From Zygaena filipendulae (taxonomy: Eukaryota; Arthropoda; Insecta; Lepidoptera; Zygaenidae), in assembly GCA_907165275.2 (NCBI GenBank), contig OU015673.1:7901001-7965000 (forward strand): a DNA stretch of 64,000 nt, given 5' to 3'. The translations under genes and the position numbers were made by a program. Each line of letters starts with the position of its first letter. The first letter of the stretch is position 1. The notes below the pieces were generated by a model. It did not search any database. It had not been told where the DNA came from and saw only the letters and a program-made list of their open reading frames with translations. Positions 27,576 to 40,735 of the stretch are shown in pieces.

Positions 27576-28267
27576 TAAATTACCCCCGACTCGGCTACTG
27601 TCGTTTGTGGCGTGCCTTACCTTGACTCGCATTAGCGACTGTCATTGGATTTAACTTTTACGTTACTTTTTTGCAGTTTATAATATTCATGAAATTCATA
27701 TTGATTAGATGATTAGCACAGTTATCAACTGGACATGTTTGTTTGTTAGCGCATTGATTTTTAGCACCTCTTACCCCTTGGCCACGGCGGCGGTGGCTGC
27801 GGCAAAAACAAACGGTGGACAACACAAGAAGTAGCGTTGGCGCGAGATACTTTTTTAAATAATATATGTACCTAATCATAAGTTTTATAGATTTTCTCCC
27901 CACAAAGTCTTTCAGTAAAAAGAAAAATTATTGAACTCAGCGTGTCCGTTAGCTTCTGCAGTCCTCCCTAAAGGCTAAAAGCTACGCAATTACGCATATT
28001 GCGTAAAAAGTATATGGAAATTTATTAGGTGAATATAAAAAAACTGCGAAGTTCGTTATAATAAAATGCCACCTAAACTTCTTAAGCATCAATCTTTATG
28101 CTATAAGATCCAATCTGAACTTAGTTAGACTACCAAAGTGCTTCCAAACATCGTCCGACACCGCAAGATAGGCTGTGTCCCAGTTACTATATCTACGGTT
28201 CTGGACAGGCTTAGATGGAACAACTATGAGGCTAGATGTCGATGGGACTAATATCCCATTTTGTACG

Positions 28268-28627
28268 TTTTTTTTTTTATGTCATAGGGGGCAAACGGGC
28301 AAGCTGTACACCTGATGGTAAGTGATTACCGCCGCCCATAGACATCTGTAACACCAGAAGGCATGCAGGTGCGTTGCCGACCTGGAATGGGGATGGGAAC
28401 TGGCTTTCAAGTGGGGCTGCCGGAACACACCGTTAGGTGCTTGGCGACAGATTTGCAACTTGAAGGTGGTAGCTAGCCAGCCGGGCACTAGAGAGCGCTA
28501 TACCACCATGCTGTGGTTTCCTCATGATGTTTTCCTTCACCGACAGCTCAAGCTCATTGTTAGGGTTTGAACCTACACCTTGCGGCGTTTGATCTGAACG
28601 CACCAACCACTGAGCTATCATCGCTGT
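28268..28627 (-). mobile_element. tRNA-derived SINE, near full length
   Basis: On the minus strand an A box TAGCTCAGTGGTTGG (28603-28617) and a B box GGTTCAAACCC (28563-28573) are followed by a body with CATTCCAGGTCGGCAACG, ATGTCTATGGGCGGCGGTAA and a 3' ATGACATAAAAAAAA end. Only the pol III promoter parts resemble a tRNA. A 3' half of the same SINE lies at 45815-45960. Confidence 0.8.
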
Positions 28628-29093
28628 AAAACGTATACCTCCGTACATGTCTGCTGAGTGCATGAATTGCTGAGTCCCGAGCACTGCTCAGAGTCCCACG
28701 TCTAATGTCCCATCCATCCATCCATCCATACATTCTTACAAACTTTCGCGTTTATAATATTAGCAGGATAACATAGGCTATATCGTAATCTGGAATTCCC
28801 GGGGAAACTCCAAAATTATCGCGGGTGAAACCGCGCGGGACAGCTAGTAGTAGGTACATAAAGTGTAAAAAATAAGTCACGAACTCGTGGTAAGCCCTCT
28901 CAGTCTATAATGTTGAAGTTTGTTTAGGCAACCACCAATTTCGCCCCTGATCACTTGGAAGCTCATATATTTTGCAAAGCAAACACCTCAGTTTGTTGTT
29001 AGCAGGACCGCTTCGTGCGCTGCATCAGGATATTTATTACAAAAGATATTGTTATAGGTTATGGCACGTGATACAGAGTCGTGGGGATTAATT

Positions 29094-29339
29094 GGACATA
29101 GATAAGCAATAGTGTGTTAACCCACACTGGAGAAATTTTGAGAAAATTAATTTTTTAAAATTATAGCGCCATTTTGTGTCAACATTTTTTATGCTCAATA
29201 TTTAGTTACATATTTAAGCAATGTAATAAGGTAAACACATAGTTAAAAAACGTTCTCTCGCTCTCAATAAATCGTTCTGAATCAATTACTTCATTTTGTG
29301 AGTTAACATGTTATTGCTTATCTGCGTCCAATTAATTTA
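29094..29339 (-). mobile_element. MITE family B (4-base TSD), minus orientation
   Basis: Ends GGACATAGATAAGCAATAGT and TTATTGCTTATCTGCGTCC, flanked by AATT on both sides. Confidence 0.82.
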
Positions 29340-31098
29340 TTTATTTATTTATTGGTTTGCCAACAGATTTACATTATAAAATATTCTATGTGAGCCTAGT
29401 AAGTACATTACGTGCCACAATGCAAATCCAATTATAGGCAAAAGACAAACACGCCACACCTATAATCTATATATTACATTAAATTTATATAGGTAAGTTT
29501 TACCTCTTATTTATTTACGTAAGTATGTATATAAATATTATATATTTTGCTTATTTTTAACTTTTCACTATGCAAGTCCAAGTTACCCAGAGTCATTAAT
29601 GATATAGAAGCAAATAACATTACATAATTAATACTGGAATATTTTAAATTTTTATTTTTTTTATATAGGTAGGTAATGCTTTTTTTGTATAGATATAGCT
29701 AGAGTGCACAGCAGTAGCAAGTTACAACCAAGTTAATGTGGAAGCAGTAAAAAACAACTGCTTAATAGCCGAACCTGTTTTATTAACTCTACAGTTCTGA
29801 AGTGTTCTGTAACTGACGTTTCATATTATGTACCTTTGTACTACAGACAAGTGATAACGAGTAGATAACAAAACTGGAAAGAGTCCAATTTGGCACGCAA
29901 ATCCTTGGAATAGGGGCATAATAGGAGATTCTTTGGTGGGCTTTCAGTAAACTGTTCGCTGTATATTATTTTATACTTAAAAACTTCAAAAGCGTTGAAA
30001 AGTAATGAGTTGCTTGCCATCTTTCTAAAAGGAACTTTATACTAGCTGTTGCTTGCGGCTTTGCTCGCGTGCAGGTGTTTAAATCGGAAAGTCGGTTTTA
30101 AATTTTTGCTGTGTCTAAAACTTATCACATACATACTTATACTTTGATTATAGTAGTAGGACTATATAATGAAAGTAGATACTTATATTATAAATGTGAA
30201 AGTAACTCTGTCTGTCTGTCTGTCTGCCAGAGGTACAGAAAGAGAAATAGGGCCGTGTTTCCTGCCGGGAACAGCTAGTGTACACAAATGTTATAAATGT
30301 TGTGTTAGAGAATGTAATACTACTTCAATTTTACATTCAGAAATTTTTACATACTTACCTATATAGTAGGTATGTGTAAGTATACGAATCTTAGCATATT
30401 ATACCTACTTATGTATTCTTTGCACGCATTGAATTAGTACAATACACACCTTACCCTTAGGGAATATCAAATGTTCCAACTTTTTTGTATATCTAATATA
30501 AAAAAAAAACAGATAAAAGGCAGTTACCAGATACTTGTCGAATATGTTCGCTGCAACGTGCTATTATCCGAAGCACTCCCGTGAGTGCTTCGTGAAAAAA
30601 ATACCATTAAGTGTTATCGAATGGCTGCGGCTATATTGTGACGTGTGGAGACGCCAAACAGTGAAGAATACTGAATATTAATTGCTTTATGTAGTAGTAT
30701 GTCTGTATTTTTTTCAGTACTGTCAGCTTGCTGTTAACCTTACGAGACGCACACACGCACTACACGTGTAGGTATAGTAGGTACAAGTCGGCCGTCTTAT
30801 ACAGGGAAAAAGCTACTATCCTATAAATATTTTAAATGCGAAAGTAACGCTGTTTGTCTGTCTGTAACTACAGAACTACTCAACCGATTATTGAATTTCG
30901 CACACACGTTGTCAGGGTTATAGAAAAGGGCATGTACTTTTTATTCCGGAATTCGCAAGGGCATTCCGAAATTAATGCTAATTTAATTGCTAAGATTAAT
31001 TGCTAAATATTGCTTAAAATATATTGTATATAGTACAGAGTACTCTACTATACTATAGTCTACTATACAGACAGAGTTACTTTGGCATTCATTATTTA

Positions 31099-31297
31099 CT
31101 AGCTTTGCCCCGCGGTTTCAACCGCGGTAATTTCGGAGTTCTCGCGGGAATTCCGGGACAAAAAGTACCCTATGTCCTTCTCTGTACCCCTGACAACGTG
31201 CATGCCAAATTTCATTCAAGTACGTTCAGCAGTTTTTGCGTGATTGAGTAACAAACATACAAACATCCACACTTTCACATTTATAATATTAGTAGAA
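31099..31297 (-). mobile_element. Helitron-like element, near full length
   Basis: From CTAGCTTTGCCCCGCGGTTT to CACATTTATAATATTAGTAG, with the ATGTCCTTCTCTGTACCCCT core. A degraded plus-oriented copy lies just to the left, at about 30820-30985. Confidence 0.7.
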
Positions 31298-31567
31298 TTT
31301 ATTATATACATAGTATGGTACATTATGGATAAACTAAGGGGTTACAATATTATTATCTGTGCTAAAAGGAAAGAGTAAATTCAAATCAGTTTATTTGATT
31401 GGCATCTATATTGAATACCTTACCTACTTCGAAAATAATATTTGTTCGGGGACAAATCGGAAAACGAGTTTATTGTATTAAATGTTGATCTTTTCCTTTT
31501 ATCTGAACGAAAGTGAAGCCAATAAGTGGGTACTTAATAACATCATTCCTTTTCCTTGAGAACGTTT

Positions 31568-31802
31568 GGACGCAGATAAGCAATAACATGTTAACCCACA
31601 AAATTAAGTTATTGATTCAGAACAATTTATTGAGAGTTAGGGAACGTTTTTTAATTATGTGTTTACCTTATTACACTGCTTAAATATGCAACTAAATATT
31701 TAACATAAAAAGTGTTGACACAAAATGGCGCTATACTTTTAAAAAACGATTTACTCAAAATTTCTCCAGTGTGGGTTAACACACTATTGCTTATCTATGT
31801 CC
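31568..31802 (+). mobile_element. MITE family B (4-base TSD)
   Basis: Ends GGACGCAGATAAGCAATAAC and TATTGCTTATCTATGTCC, flanked by GTTT on both sides. Confidence 0.82.
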
Positions 31803-33472
31803 GTTTGTCAGATTATTTTCTCTCCATTGCGATAAATCGAGGACGTCATTCTGGCTATCATATATCTGTAGTATTTTTTTTTTCATCCATTCATGATTGA
31901 TTTATAGATAAACTTAATACCTGGATTTTTTGTTCGGAATCAAAGATGGCGGTTCCACTATTTATTATTGTGTCGCAAAAAAGTTGTTGAAAGTGGGTTT
32001 TGTTTGTGTTTTATGGTGTTGTATGGGGCCATAATTTACACCGTGGCAGTTTTTATGTGCGCAAGAAGATCTTTGGTGACATCCAAGAGCTTCAAGAAAA
32101 TTTTTGCAATCTATAACCTAGTACCGTGGTTTGCAAAATATTCAAACCATATAAATGCTTATACGCAAGCAAAAAAAATAATTCGAAAATCCATTAGAAG
32201 AAAAAACTTAGGTAATAACTTTGATCAATTTAGTTATCTAATTGAAATTGAAATTGGATTCAATTCAATTTCAATTTTAGTTATCTATATGTATCTACAT
32301 ATAAAATGCTTTGTCCTGAATGACTGATGGATCAACGCACAGCATAAAACGCTGATCGTAGAGACCTGAAACTTAGAGGGTATAGTACGACGCAGGCATC
32401 CGATAAAAAAGGATTTTAAAATTCAACCCCTAAGGAGATGAAAAGGGGGGTGAACTTCGAAATTATAGCGGGTGAAGCCGCGCGGGACAGCTAGTTAATA
32501 ATATAACTTCAAATCAACATATCGTATTCTAATTTCTTGTTACGAGTCTGCTGGAAGTAAGGAATAAGCAATTAAGCATGGCCCTTGTACATGATCACTT
32601 TTATACTTTCTTTCTTTTTATGTTGTCCTGGTATACCTACATTAAAGTTTGAATTAATTCTTATAGGTATAAACGAATAATAACTTACTTCATCACTTGG
32701 ACTATTAATGGATAGCGGACCGCAGTAAATAAACCGATGTATAAAATACGGTCGATAAATCTTAATCGCTTTGAAATCTATACGATAAAATTCGTCGAAA
32801 CACCGTAAAACGAAACGTGAGAGCTTCGTATTATTACTTTGTTCTAGGTAGGTACCTATTCGGCAGAACTGTGACGCCTTCGCCAGGCCACCTGACGCCC
32901 TGGCACCTAGCCAAATGGCCTGTATGCCACTGCATATGCTGTGAGTGCCATGATGCCCCGAAAGGGGTGCGTCTAGGAATATTCATAGACTTCTACTGGA
33001 ATAATTTAGTTAGTTACTGTAAATTGGGAAATAAAGCTGAACTGCCATATCTGGGGGATGGGGGATAATATGGGGGAAGGGAAAAAGCCGCGAGCTTCTG
33101 AAGGTATCCTCATTAGTGAATCAATCATCATGATTTTTTATACACGTTGTCTGAGGTACATAAAAGAACAAAATCAAAATCTAAAGTATATTTTATTACT
33201 TTGAATTGGTTGATACAATCAATTATAATCGTCAGCAGGTTCTTAAACTATAAATGACTGTAATTTCGGAATACGGCCTCTACTGCGAAGAAATGACAAG
33301 AAACTCAGCATCACGGCTGTCATTTTTAACCGACTTCCGACCGAAATGATGTCCAAACAACACCCAATCGAAGCGAAGGCACATGAAATGAAAAATGAAA
33401 TGAAATGAAATAAACTTTACTCGTAACGACAACCGTTAATATGCAATTCTATGCAACTCTGCGCCCACACCC

Positions 33473-33770
33473 GTGACGTCACGCGCGGCTCCAGCGGAAG
33501 ACCAGCGTCGGGCCCCTAATAACCATTATCCGGCTTATGCTGAGCTGGCTGCCCTTTTGTTGCGACACGCTATTTAGGCTACTTTTTGTTTATTCATATT
33601 ATTTAATTGTGGTCGTAACGAATAAACTATATTTCATTTAATTTCATTTCAATAACAAAAAGAAGCACAACCAGCGTTTGCGCAACAAAAAGGCAACCAG
33701 CTCAGCATAAGTCGAGAACCGAGGGGCCCGATGCTGATCTTCCGCTGGTGCCGTGGCGTCATCAACATCA
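33473..33770. repeat. Head-to-head pair of SINE-like copies forming a large inverted repeat
   Basis: The plus arm (33473-33562) has CCAGCGGAAGACCAGCGTCG and TTATGCTGAGCTGGCTGCCC. The same words return in reverse at 33672-33765. Between them is a tail region of ATTTC units (about 33610-33650). The two arms could fold into a hairpin of about 90 base pairs. Confidence 0.7.
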
Positions 33771-33874
33771 TTATCTTGCCAATTAATCCGACAGCTAAAG
33801 TTTAATTTACAAAGCAGATACTCTTGAGTCTTGATTCTGCAATCAATAGGTAGCAATCACGGGCACGGCGAACT

Positions 33875-34307
33875 GGGCCCTTATTCACTATGACCATAAC
33901 ACGCCACGTTAAGATAAGACGTTACAAAAACTGTTTTTCCCTCTCGATCAAAGAGGTTTCACTTTGAAAAAATACATTTACAAAGTGTGTAATGGTATCC
34001 TATTCTACTAATATTATAAACGCTTGTAAGAATGTAAGAATGGATGGATGGATGTTTGTTACTCTTTCACGCAAAAACTACTGGATGGATTTAAATGAAA
34101 CTTTACAATAATATAGCTTATACATCAGATTAACACATAGGGTACTTTTCATCCCGGAATTCCCGCGGGAACTCTGAAATTAACGCAGGGCACAACTAGT
34201 ACAGAATATTAGTTTCTAATATTATGGCACCTGGAGCGGTCGGAGTTGTGTTTTCGGGACGCGCGTTATGGGCAAGGAATGTTGTTGGTCATAGAGAATA
34301 AGGGCCC
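33875..34307. mobile_element. MITE family D, complete, with a Helitron inside
   Basis: Perfect outer ends GGGCCCTTATTCACTATGAC and ATAAGGGCCC. The interior is interrupted at 34004-34199 by a plus-oriented Helitron-like copy (TCTACTAATATTATAAACGC to CACAACTAG). This is the best copy for defining the family. Confidence 0.75.
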
Positions 34308-34481
34308 TGATTTGCATACAAATTAAACGTGTATCGTGTATGAATCTAATGATTAATTATACTGCAATATGAATATAGACTATCGACTTAATATATGCAA
34401 ACCCACTGCCACAGCCTTACTGTAGAAATCTCATCTCCTACGTACTTCAGCATCAGACATCCTTACATATTATAAAATACT

Positions 34482-34661
34482 AGCTGCTCCCCGCGGTTTC
34501 ATCCGCGGTAATTTCGAAGTTCCCGCGGGAATTCCGGGATAAAAAGTACCCTATGTCCTTCTCTGTATCCCTGACAACATGTGTGCAAAATTTCGTGGTG
34601 AAAGCGTAACAAACAAACAAACTTACTTTCGCATTTGTAATATTAGTTATGATGGTCTTCC
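34482..34661 (-). mobile_element. Helitron-like element
   Basis: CTAGCTGCTCCCCGCGGTTT start, ATGTCCTTCTCTGTATCCCT core, and TTTCGCATTTGTAATATTAG end. Confidence 0.65.
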
Positions 34662-37600
34662 ACCGCGTCTCTTTGTCTGTCTGGCTGTTCGCGATAAACT
34701 CAAAAATTACTAAACGGATTTTCATGCGATTTTCACCAAGGAATGTTGTTGGTCATAGTGAACAAGAGCCCTGATGTAAAGAGTTCCTGCGGGAATTCCG
34801 AAACGCATGCGGCTGTTATCTAGTAGATACACGATAAAAAGAGGTTCAAAAACAGGACCGTACTTTATTTCACATCATTCCTACCTACTATATACCTACT
34901 ACGTGTTATTATTTGCATAAGAAATATTCGTTGGTAGCCAAACCGCAAACATATACGACGTAAAATATGAGTGCGGGCCCCGAGCGCGTGGTGTCGTGTA
35001 GCGATTAGCTGGTAATCTTCAGCGGGGTACGTGATTCAACTGGAACGCTGAGGGCTGGTGTATTCATGGAACATGCTGAGCTCTGACTGCGGCAGCCGTA
35101 TTGAATATTACACAGATTTTTTTGCGAGAAATCGTCAGGAGCAATTCCTTTACAACTTGAAAGACTGACCTTACAGACTTATAGTGAAACAGGACTGGAC
35201 TTGCTGAGGTGGTCTCGCCGGAATTTCACAGGAATTTTTATTACCCGTATAAGACGCAAAAACGCTGGCAGTGGGTCTACGGGTAGGTACTTTTGTTTCT
35301 ATATTAGCGACCCATGGTCCCACCGGCAGAGATTTTCTTTTAGTAGGTACATACTAGTGAATATTATTGCAGAAACAAAAATAAAGTTGCTAGGGTTTAA
35401 TTATCGAGGAAACTTAGTTCACGAAAAATGAGCAATAAAGAGGAAGAAAATTACTAAGCGCAATTTTAAAATGTAAATTCCTTTATATTTTTGACAAGAA
35501 GAAGAGAAAACAAAATTGTAGACATAAAAGGCAAATATTTTAAAAATAGTATGTATAAAAAGAACTTATAAAAAGCGGCCAGTTAGCAAAGAGGTTGGTC
35601 GTCAACAAGCAGAAAGAACTAAAATAAAAATAACTTCTTTTTTCATTAAATTGCAAAATGCTCCTTCGTGAAAGAAATATATTCGAAGAAGAGTCTATTC
35701 TAGATGTACGTAACAAAGGTTTAACAAACTGTTTAATCTGAGCCTTAATGGGAGTTTGTTGCTTTGTCATGATATTCCGTGTCTTCAATGTTTGCGGTCC
35801 TTTTTCTTCTGCTAACATAAGTTTTATGAGTTTTTTTCCGTCAAGCACCTAACGGGAAGACCTCAACACGACTACATGTGATCAAAACGGCAATACAAAT
35901 GTCAGCGAGGGGTTCCCATTTTGACAAATTACTGTGTATGTTTATGGTAAATACTTACTCCCTATACAACACGACGACGTGAGCAAAATTTTGATCCCTT
36001 GAGAAATATTCTGATCCCTTGCTTACCAATTTTTTGTACTCAGAGGTACGAGTACTAACAGTCCCTATACTTATTACAGTCACAGAGGTTCCTAGTCAGA
36101 ACATACTGCTGCAGCCGGCTCTTGACGCAATCGAGTTAGGATCAAATCGAAAACACAATCGAGTGCGATTTGGGTCCATTTTACGCAGGCCACGACTTTT
36201 ATATATTTTTTATTCATTTAAATTTTATAGAATTCTTTTTTTTATCGTTTAGAAGGTTTTTTTCTTTTGTTTAATATTCTATTATTATTGTTACATATTT
36301 TTTTGTTTTATGTCGTGGTGTGTAGGTAAATAAATATATTTCTATTCTATTAGAAATGAGATCAGCCCAGGATCGAAACGGAATCAAATTTTGCTGCCTA
36401 CTTTTGAAGCTTCGGGATCGCGTCCCTATCGAATTTATCTGTCAAACTATCCTTCTTCTTCTACTTTTTTTTAATTTTGACCTATGTCAGGTGTGATTCG
36501 ATTTTGGCACCAGGATAAACATTTTTGTGACGTACATTTATTTAAAAAACTAGCTCTCCCCGCGGTTTCACCCGCGTGAGTTTCGGAATTTCAGCAGGAA
36601 CAATTTTTTATAACATTAGCTAAATGCCAGAGAAAGTCCCGTCAAAATTGGTTCAGAGATTAGCCGGAACAAATACACAGACAGACAGAAAAAAATTTTA
36701 AAAATTGTTTTTTTTTTTTTATCTAAGTACCATATTATATAGGTATACTTTCATATGCATTTAGTGAAAAGCTGTTAATTTGGAATTTCAAACAGACACT
36801 TCAAACTTTATTAACTAATAATCAGTGATTTGGCATCCACTGCACCAGCACTGCCTACTTTGGGCCTGTGGCGCTACGAGATAAAGTTCCTTATTTTTAA
36901 TTTTGGACAAAAAACAAAACTGTAATAATAATAATAAAATAATAAAATAATAAACTGTAATATCTTATATTTGCGGTCTTATATTTGCGGTTTTATATTT
37001 CATGCAATATTGTGAATAAATATCAATATAATGATATGAAAACCAACAAAAGACCCGAAACATTTTCATCCCTTTTCATGAACTGCGGAAAATTGCCTGG
37101 AGGGTGATAGTAGAATATTTTATCGAGCATCCAATAAAAGTTATTTCATATGGATACCTACTGTTTGCTGTTTCATTACTTAACAGAGCTCTCTGAAAAG
37201 CCTAAAAGGCATCTATAAGTACCTGCTCATGCCGTAATTACTCGTATCTATGTATACATTTCTGGAAACATTTTTGAAATAAACTTCCCATCCAAATATC
37301 GAGCCGTGAAAAAATATGATATTTAGTTTATAACTAGCTCTGCCCCGCAGTTTCACCCGCGTGTTTCGGGATCAGGAACCTTTGCGGACGCAGGCAGAAC
37401 AACCCGCCAAAGTTTCATCACAATCGGACTGATGGTTTCGAAACGCATAGACGACAGACATACAAACATTCATTTTTTTATAAACAAGAAGATAAGAAAG
37501 AAGAAGAAAGAAAGATTTATTTAAGCAAAATAGTATATTTCATTATAAGTGCGGAAAGCCTGTCATTGCAAAGAGTTCCGACATATGTCTACCCGAGCCG

Positions 37601-37680
37601 AGGCGCAGCCGAAGGTGAGGGTTGACAGTCGGAACTAGTTGCAATGACGGTTCCGCACGTGTACTGAACAACTATTTTTA

Positions 37681-37962
37681 ATACAGTTGCGAAAAAAATG
37701 AAGAAATTTAATAAAATATCAAAAACACAACAAACTCAACTAAGTTCCAACTGTGGTCAAAAGATGGCGCTAGTCGTATTAGTAATGCGAAACGTACGTT
37801 TCGCAATGCAAAAAAGTGTGTCAAAGTCGTGTCGCCATTTGACAGTTGGCAAAGAGAACGCACGAGTTCGGGAAAGGTAAACAAAAAGCTCGAGTATGTA
37901 ATAGCCCACATCCCGAACGCTAAACGTCCCTGCAATACGCCACTTTTTGAGCAACTGTATTA
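37681..37962. mobile_element. Short TIR element (ATACAGTTGC ends)
   Basis: AATACAGTTGCGAAAAAA on the left and TTTTTGAGCAACTGTATT on the right are inverted. A right-end relative occurs at about 38150-38245. Directly to the left (37545-37665) a nested hairpin with GGAAAGCCTGTCATTGCAAA and its near inverse belongs to the same or another element. Confidence 0.55.
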
Positions 37963-38251
37963 AAAAAGACATAACACAAGTTAATACGCAGAACAACACA
38001 GACAAAAATTATTGAACAGTACACTAGCCGTTCTCTGTGGTTTGGCCCGCATTAATTTCGGAGTTGCCGCGGGAATCCCGAGATGAAAGTTCCTATGTCC
38101 TTTTCTGAACAAACAACCAAACAAATTAGCAAACTCGCATTCGCATTTAAAAGGTAAAGTTAAAAGCACTAGTGCGTAATCGTCAACTTTCCGAACCCTA
38201 AACATCTACGTAATAAAGCACTTTTTGAGCAACTGTATTAACTGTATTTAA

Positions 38252-38460
38252 AACTAGTTGGCCCCCGACATTTCACCCGTGGTAATTTCGGAGTTCCCGC
38301 GGGAATTCCAGGATAATTTACAGATATAAACCTTTCTCATGAATCACTCTATCTATTGGTGAAAACCGCATGAAAATCCGTTGCGTATAGTTTCAAAGAT
38401 CTAAGCATACATAGGGACAGACAAACAGCGGGAAGCCGACTTAGTTTTATAGGTACTATG
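38252..38460 (-). mobile_element. Helitron-like element, divergent subfamily
   Basis: Begins CTAGTTGGCCCCCGACATTT and contains TAAACCTTTCTCATGAATCA and ATGAAAATCCGTTGCG. Relatives lie at 24979-25150 and 39366-39670. Confidence 0.55.
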
Positions 38461-38682
38461 TTATGTGAGTGATTTTGCAGTATACCTTGAATGTATATTT
38501 CCATATTCTGCTGGTGCATAATCAGTAGGCTTGTTAATGATATTTAGCACCACCAGAAACCTCCAGACACTTCACCTCGTGCGAAGCCAAGCGTGTATAG
38601 TCAGCAGCAGAAGTATGTACACACTGCACTACACACTTTCCATACTTAAGCGTGAGTAACGTTACCGCACGATATATGTATA

Positions 38683-39130
38683 TAACATGTGGTAAAATTA
38701 ATTGCAAATATTTATAGGTCTGAAAGTATAAGTTATAACAAACAGGATAGGCGAAAAAATAATATTATAAGTTTGGTAGATTTTCAGAATATGAGGAAAC
38801 TAAATTCATAATACAATCACAAAGTACACAATACACGTAGCTCACTTATACGTTTACAAGGCATGCGCCACGCACATAGCCAGCGATGGATCAGCTGTTC
38901 AGCTCGATCGAGCTCATTGACCTTAAGATACCGGCGCGAGGCGATGTGTGTGTACTGTATAAAGCGATTGAGTGGCGAGCGCCTTCACAGGTTTTCTTTT
39001 GGATAGATTAATTTTGCTTAAAAAAAAATTATGTTACATTTTGTTAATTCTTTTTATTTTATGAACATGTTTATAACGGTGTATACTTTCAACCCTGTAA
39101 ATTTTTGCAGCTAATTTTACCACATGTTAT
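38683..39130. mobile_element. TIR element of ~450 bp (ACATGTGGTAAAATTA ends)
   Basis: Inverted ends of about 43 bases: GTGGTAAAATTAATTGCAAA and the complementary TTTGCAGCTAATTTTACCAC, each with the GAAAGTATA/GTATACTTTC inner part. An oppositely oriented copy is at 50953-51382. No coding capacity is seen. Confidence 0.65.
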
Positions 39131-40065
39131 GTATAGGTATAGCTCAGAAGACGTTTTAAGCTGTAAAACTTCTCTTCTTTCGGGTGTTCCTAGATGGCAC
39201 TATTTTTTTTGTTGTTATGTGTTATCATATTACTGCTGCTGTCTGTACAAGGTGAGAGCTGCAACTCAAATGTTGAAATGGCGGATTTATTTGAATAATT
39301 CAGTCAGTGAATATTCATAAAATTACGCGTTCCGTGTCAGTGGTTCTTTGACAGAACGAATTTAAATATCACTACATATTATAAAACAAAGTCCTCCGCC
39401 GCCTGTCTGTTCGCTATAAACTCCAAAACTACTGCACGGATTTTCATACGGTTTTCAATAGTATATGTATAGAGTGATTCATGAGGAAGGTTTAGGCATA
39501 GAAGTTGTCTAGGTTTTATGTTAATTTATTGAGATATAACGATAATGGTTGTGTCGGAAAAAGTAAAGCCGCCTTGTCAGGGGTACAAAAAAGACATAGG
39601 GTACTTTTTATCCCGGAATTCTTGCGGGAACTTCGAAATTTACGTGGGTGAATCCGCGTGGAACAGCTAGCATGGAATAATTTTAAAATTGACGGTTGAA
39701 CGGAGAAAGATGAGCACACAGATATAGTATGTTTTGAACAGTACAGTTTTTATCCCAAAACAAAAAGTCCGACTACGCGATCTACGACTAGTATTCAAAA
39801 TTTCAAAGAGAAGTTATCATACCGTCGTACGAACCCTTATACCAAATCCAGTCGCTTTTCTTCCCAATGCGGTATATATATTTTCGAGCGAGCAGCGGAA
39901 AAATATATTTAAATGTGACCAATGGAGTGTGTGCAGTGTCTCTATTGAGTGTAGGGTGACCATCTGAATGAAGTTTGTCTGAGACTATCTACAATCGATA
40001 AAGATCGATATCGATCAACAAGATAACAAATATTTATCTTAGTTGTCTTAGTGTACCTATAGTTA

Positions 40066-40252
40066 ACTAGCTGTCCCCCGCGATTTCATCCGCGGTAATT
40101 CCGCAGTTCCCGCGGGAATTCCGGGATAAAAACTATCCTATCTTTTAAGTTGGACCATATTATAAATGGTTACAAAATTTTATCAAAATCCGTTCAGTAG
40201 TTTCGGAGTCCATCGCGGACAAACAACGTGACACGTGATTTATATATATTAG
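40066..40252 (-). mobile_element. Helitron-like element, CACGTGTCACGTTG subfamily
   Basis: Begins CTAGCTGTCCCCCGCGATTT and contains AACGTGACACGTGATTTATA. It is the reverse-oriented relative of 18716-18894. Confidence 0.6.
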
Positions 40253-40523
40253 ATTATTAATATAATGCTTTGCCTGTAAGCAGTTGGTGTGCCAAAAAAA
40301 TAAATAAATAATAAAATCGTCATATTCGTGAACAGATACCGTCAGCTGGCACTAAGCCTATCTTGTTGGCTATGGTAATCCTTATTAATAACTTTATACC
40401 CTAGTTTGCACCGTTACAGCATTTTATTCTCACTTGATCGGAATAAAACCTAATATCATAAATTAGTCAAATTCGTTGCTCGATAAAATTTACTCTTAAT
40501 AATTGTAATAAGTGTTAATAATT

Positions 40524-40735
40524 GCCCTTATTCACTATGACCATAACAATTTTCTTATCTTTCTCTCGTTTTCAAAGAAGTTTCACTTCAAAAAAACACA
40601 TTTACAACGTTCCTAATGGTATACAGAATAATAATTTCTAATATTTGGACACCTGGAACGTTTGAAATTGCGTTTTTGGGAAGCGCGTTATGGGCAAGAA
40701 ATGTTGTTGGTCATAGTGAATATGGGCTCAGAGGG
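40524..40735. mobile_element. MITE family D
   Basis: Ends GCCCTTATTCACTATGACC and TTGTTGGTCATAGTGAATA, with CAAAGAAGTTTCACTTC and GGAAGCGCGTTATGGGC inside. Confidence 0.7.

Noticed and set aside
27658..27903. Minus-strand 81-codon frame with a hydrophobic stretch followed by a basic, Cys-containing part
   Set aside because: It looks a little like a secreted peptide, but has no splice sites, paralogue or codon bias, and overlaps GC-rich sequence that resembles repeat ends. Not supported.
28563..28617. tRNA-like sequence on the minus strand
   Set aside because: Same reasoning: it is the head of a SINE, not a tRNA gene.
31968..32327. 119-codon plus-strand frame
   Set aside because: No recognisable domain. 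It lies in AT-rich intergenic DNA next to a Helitron-like copy and ends in low-complexity Ile/Ser sequence.
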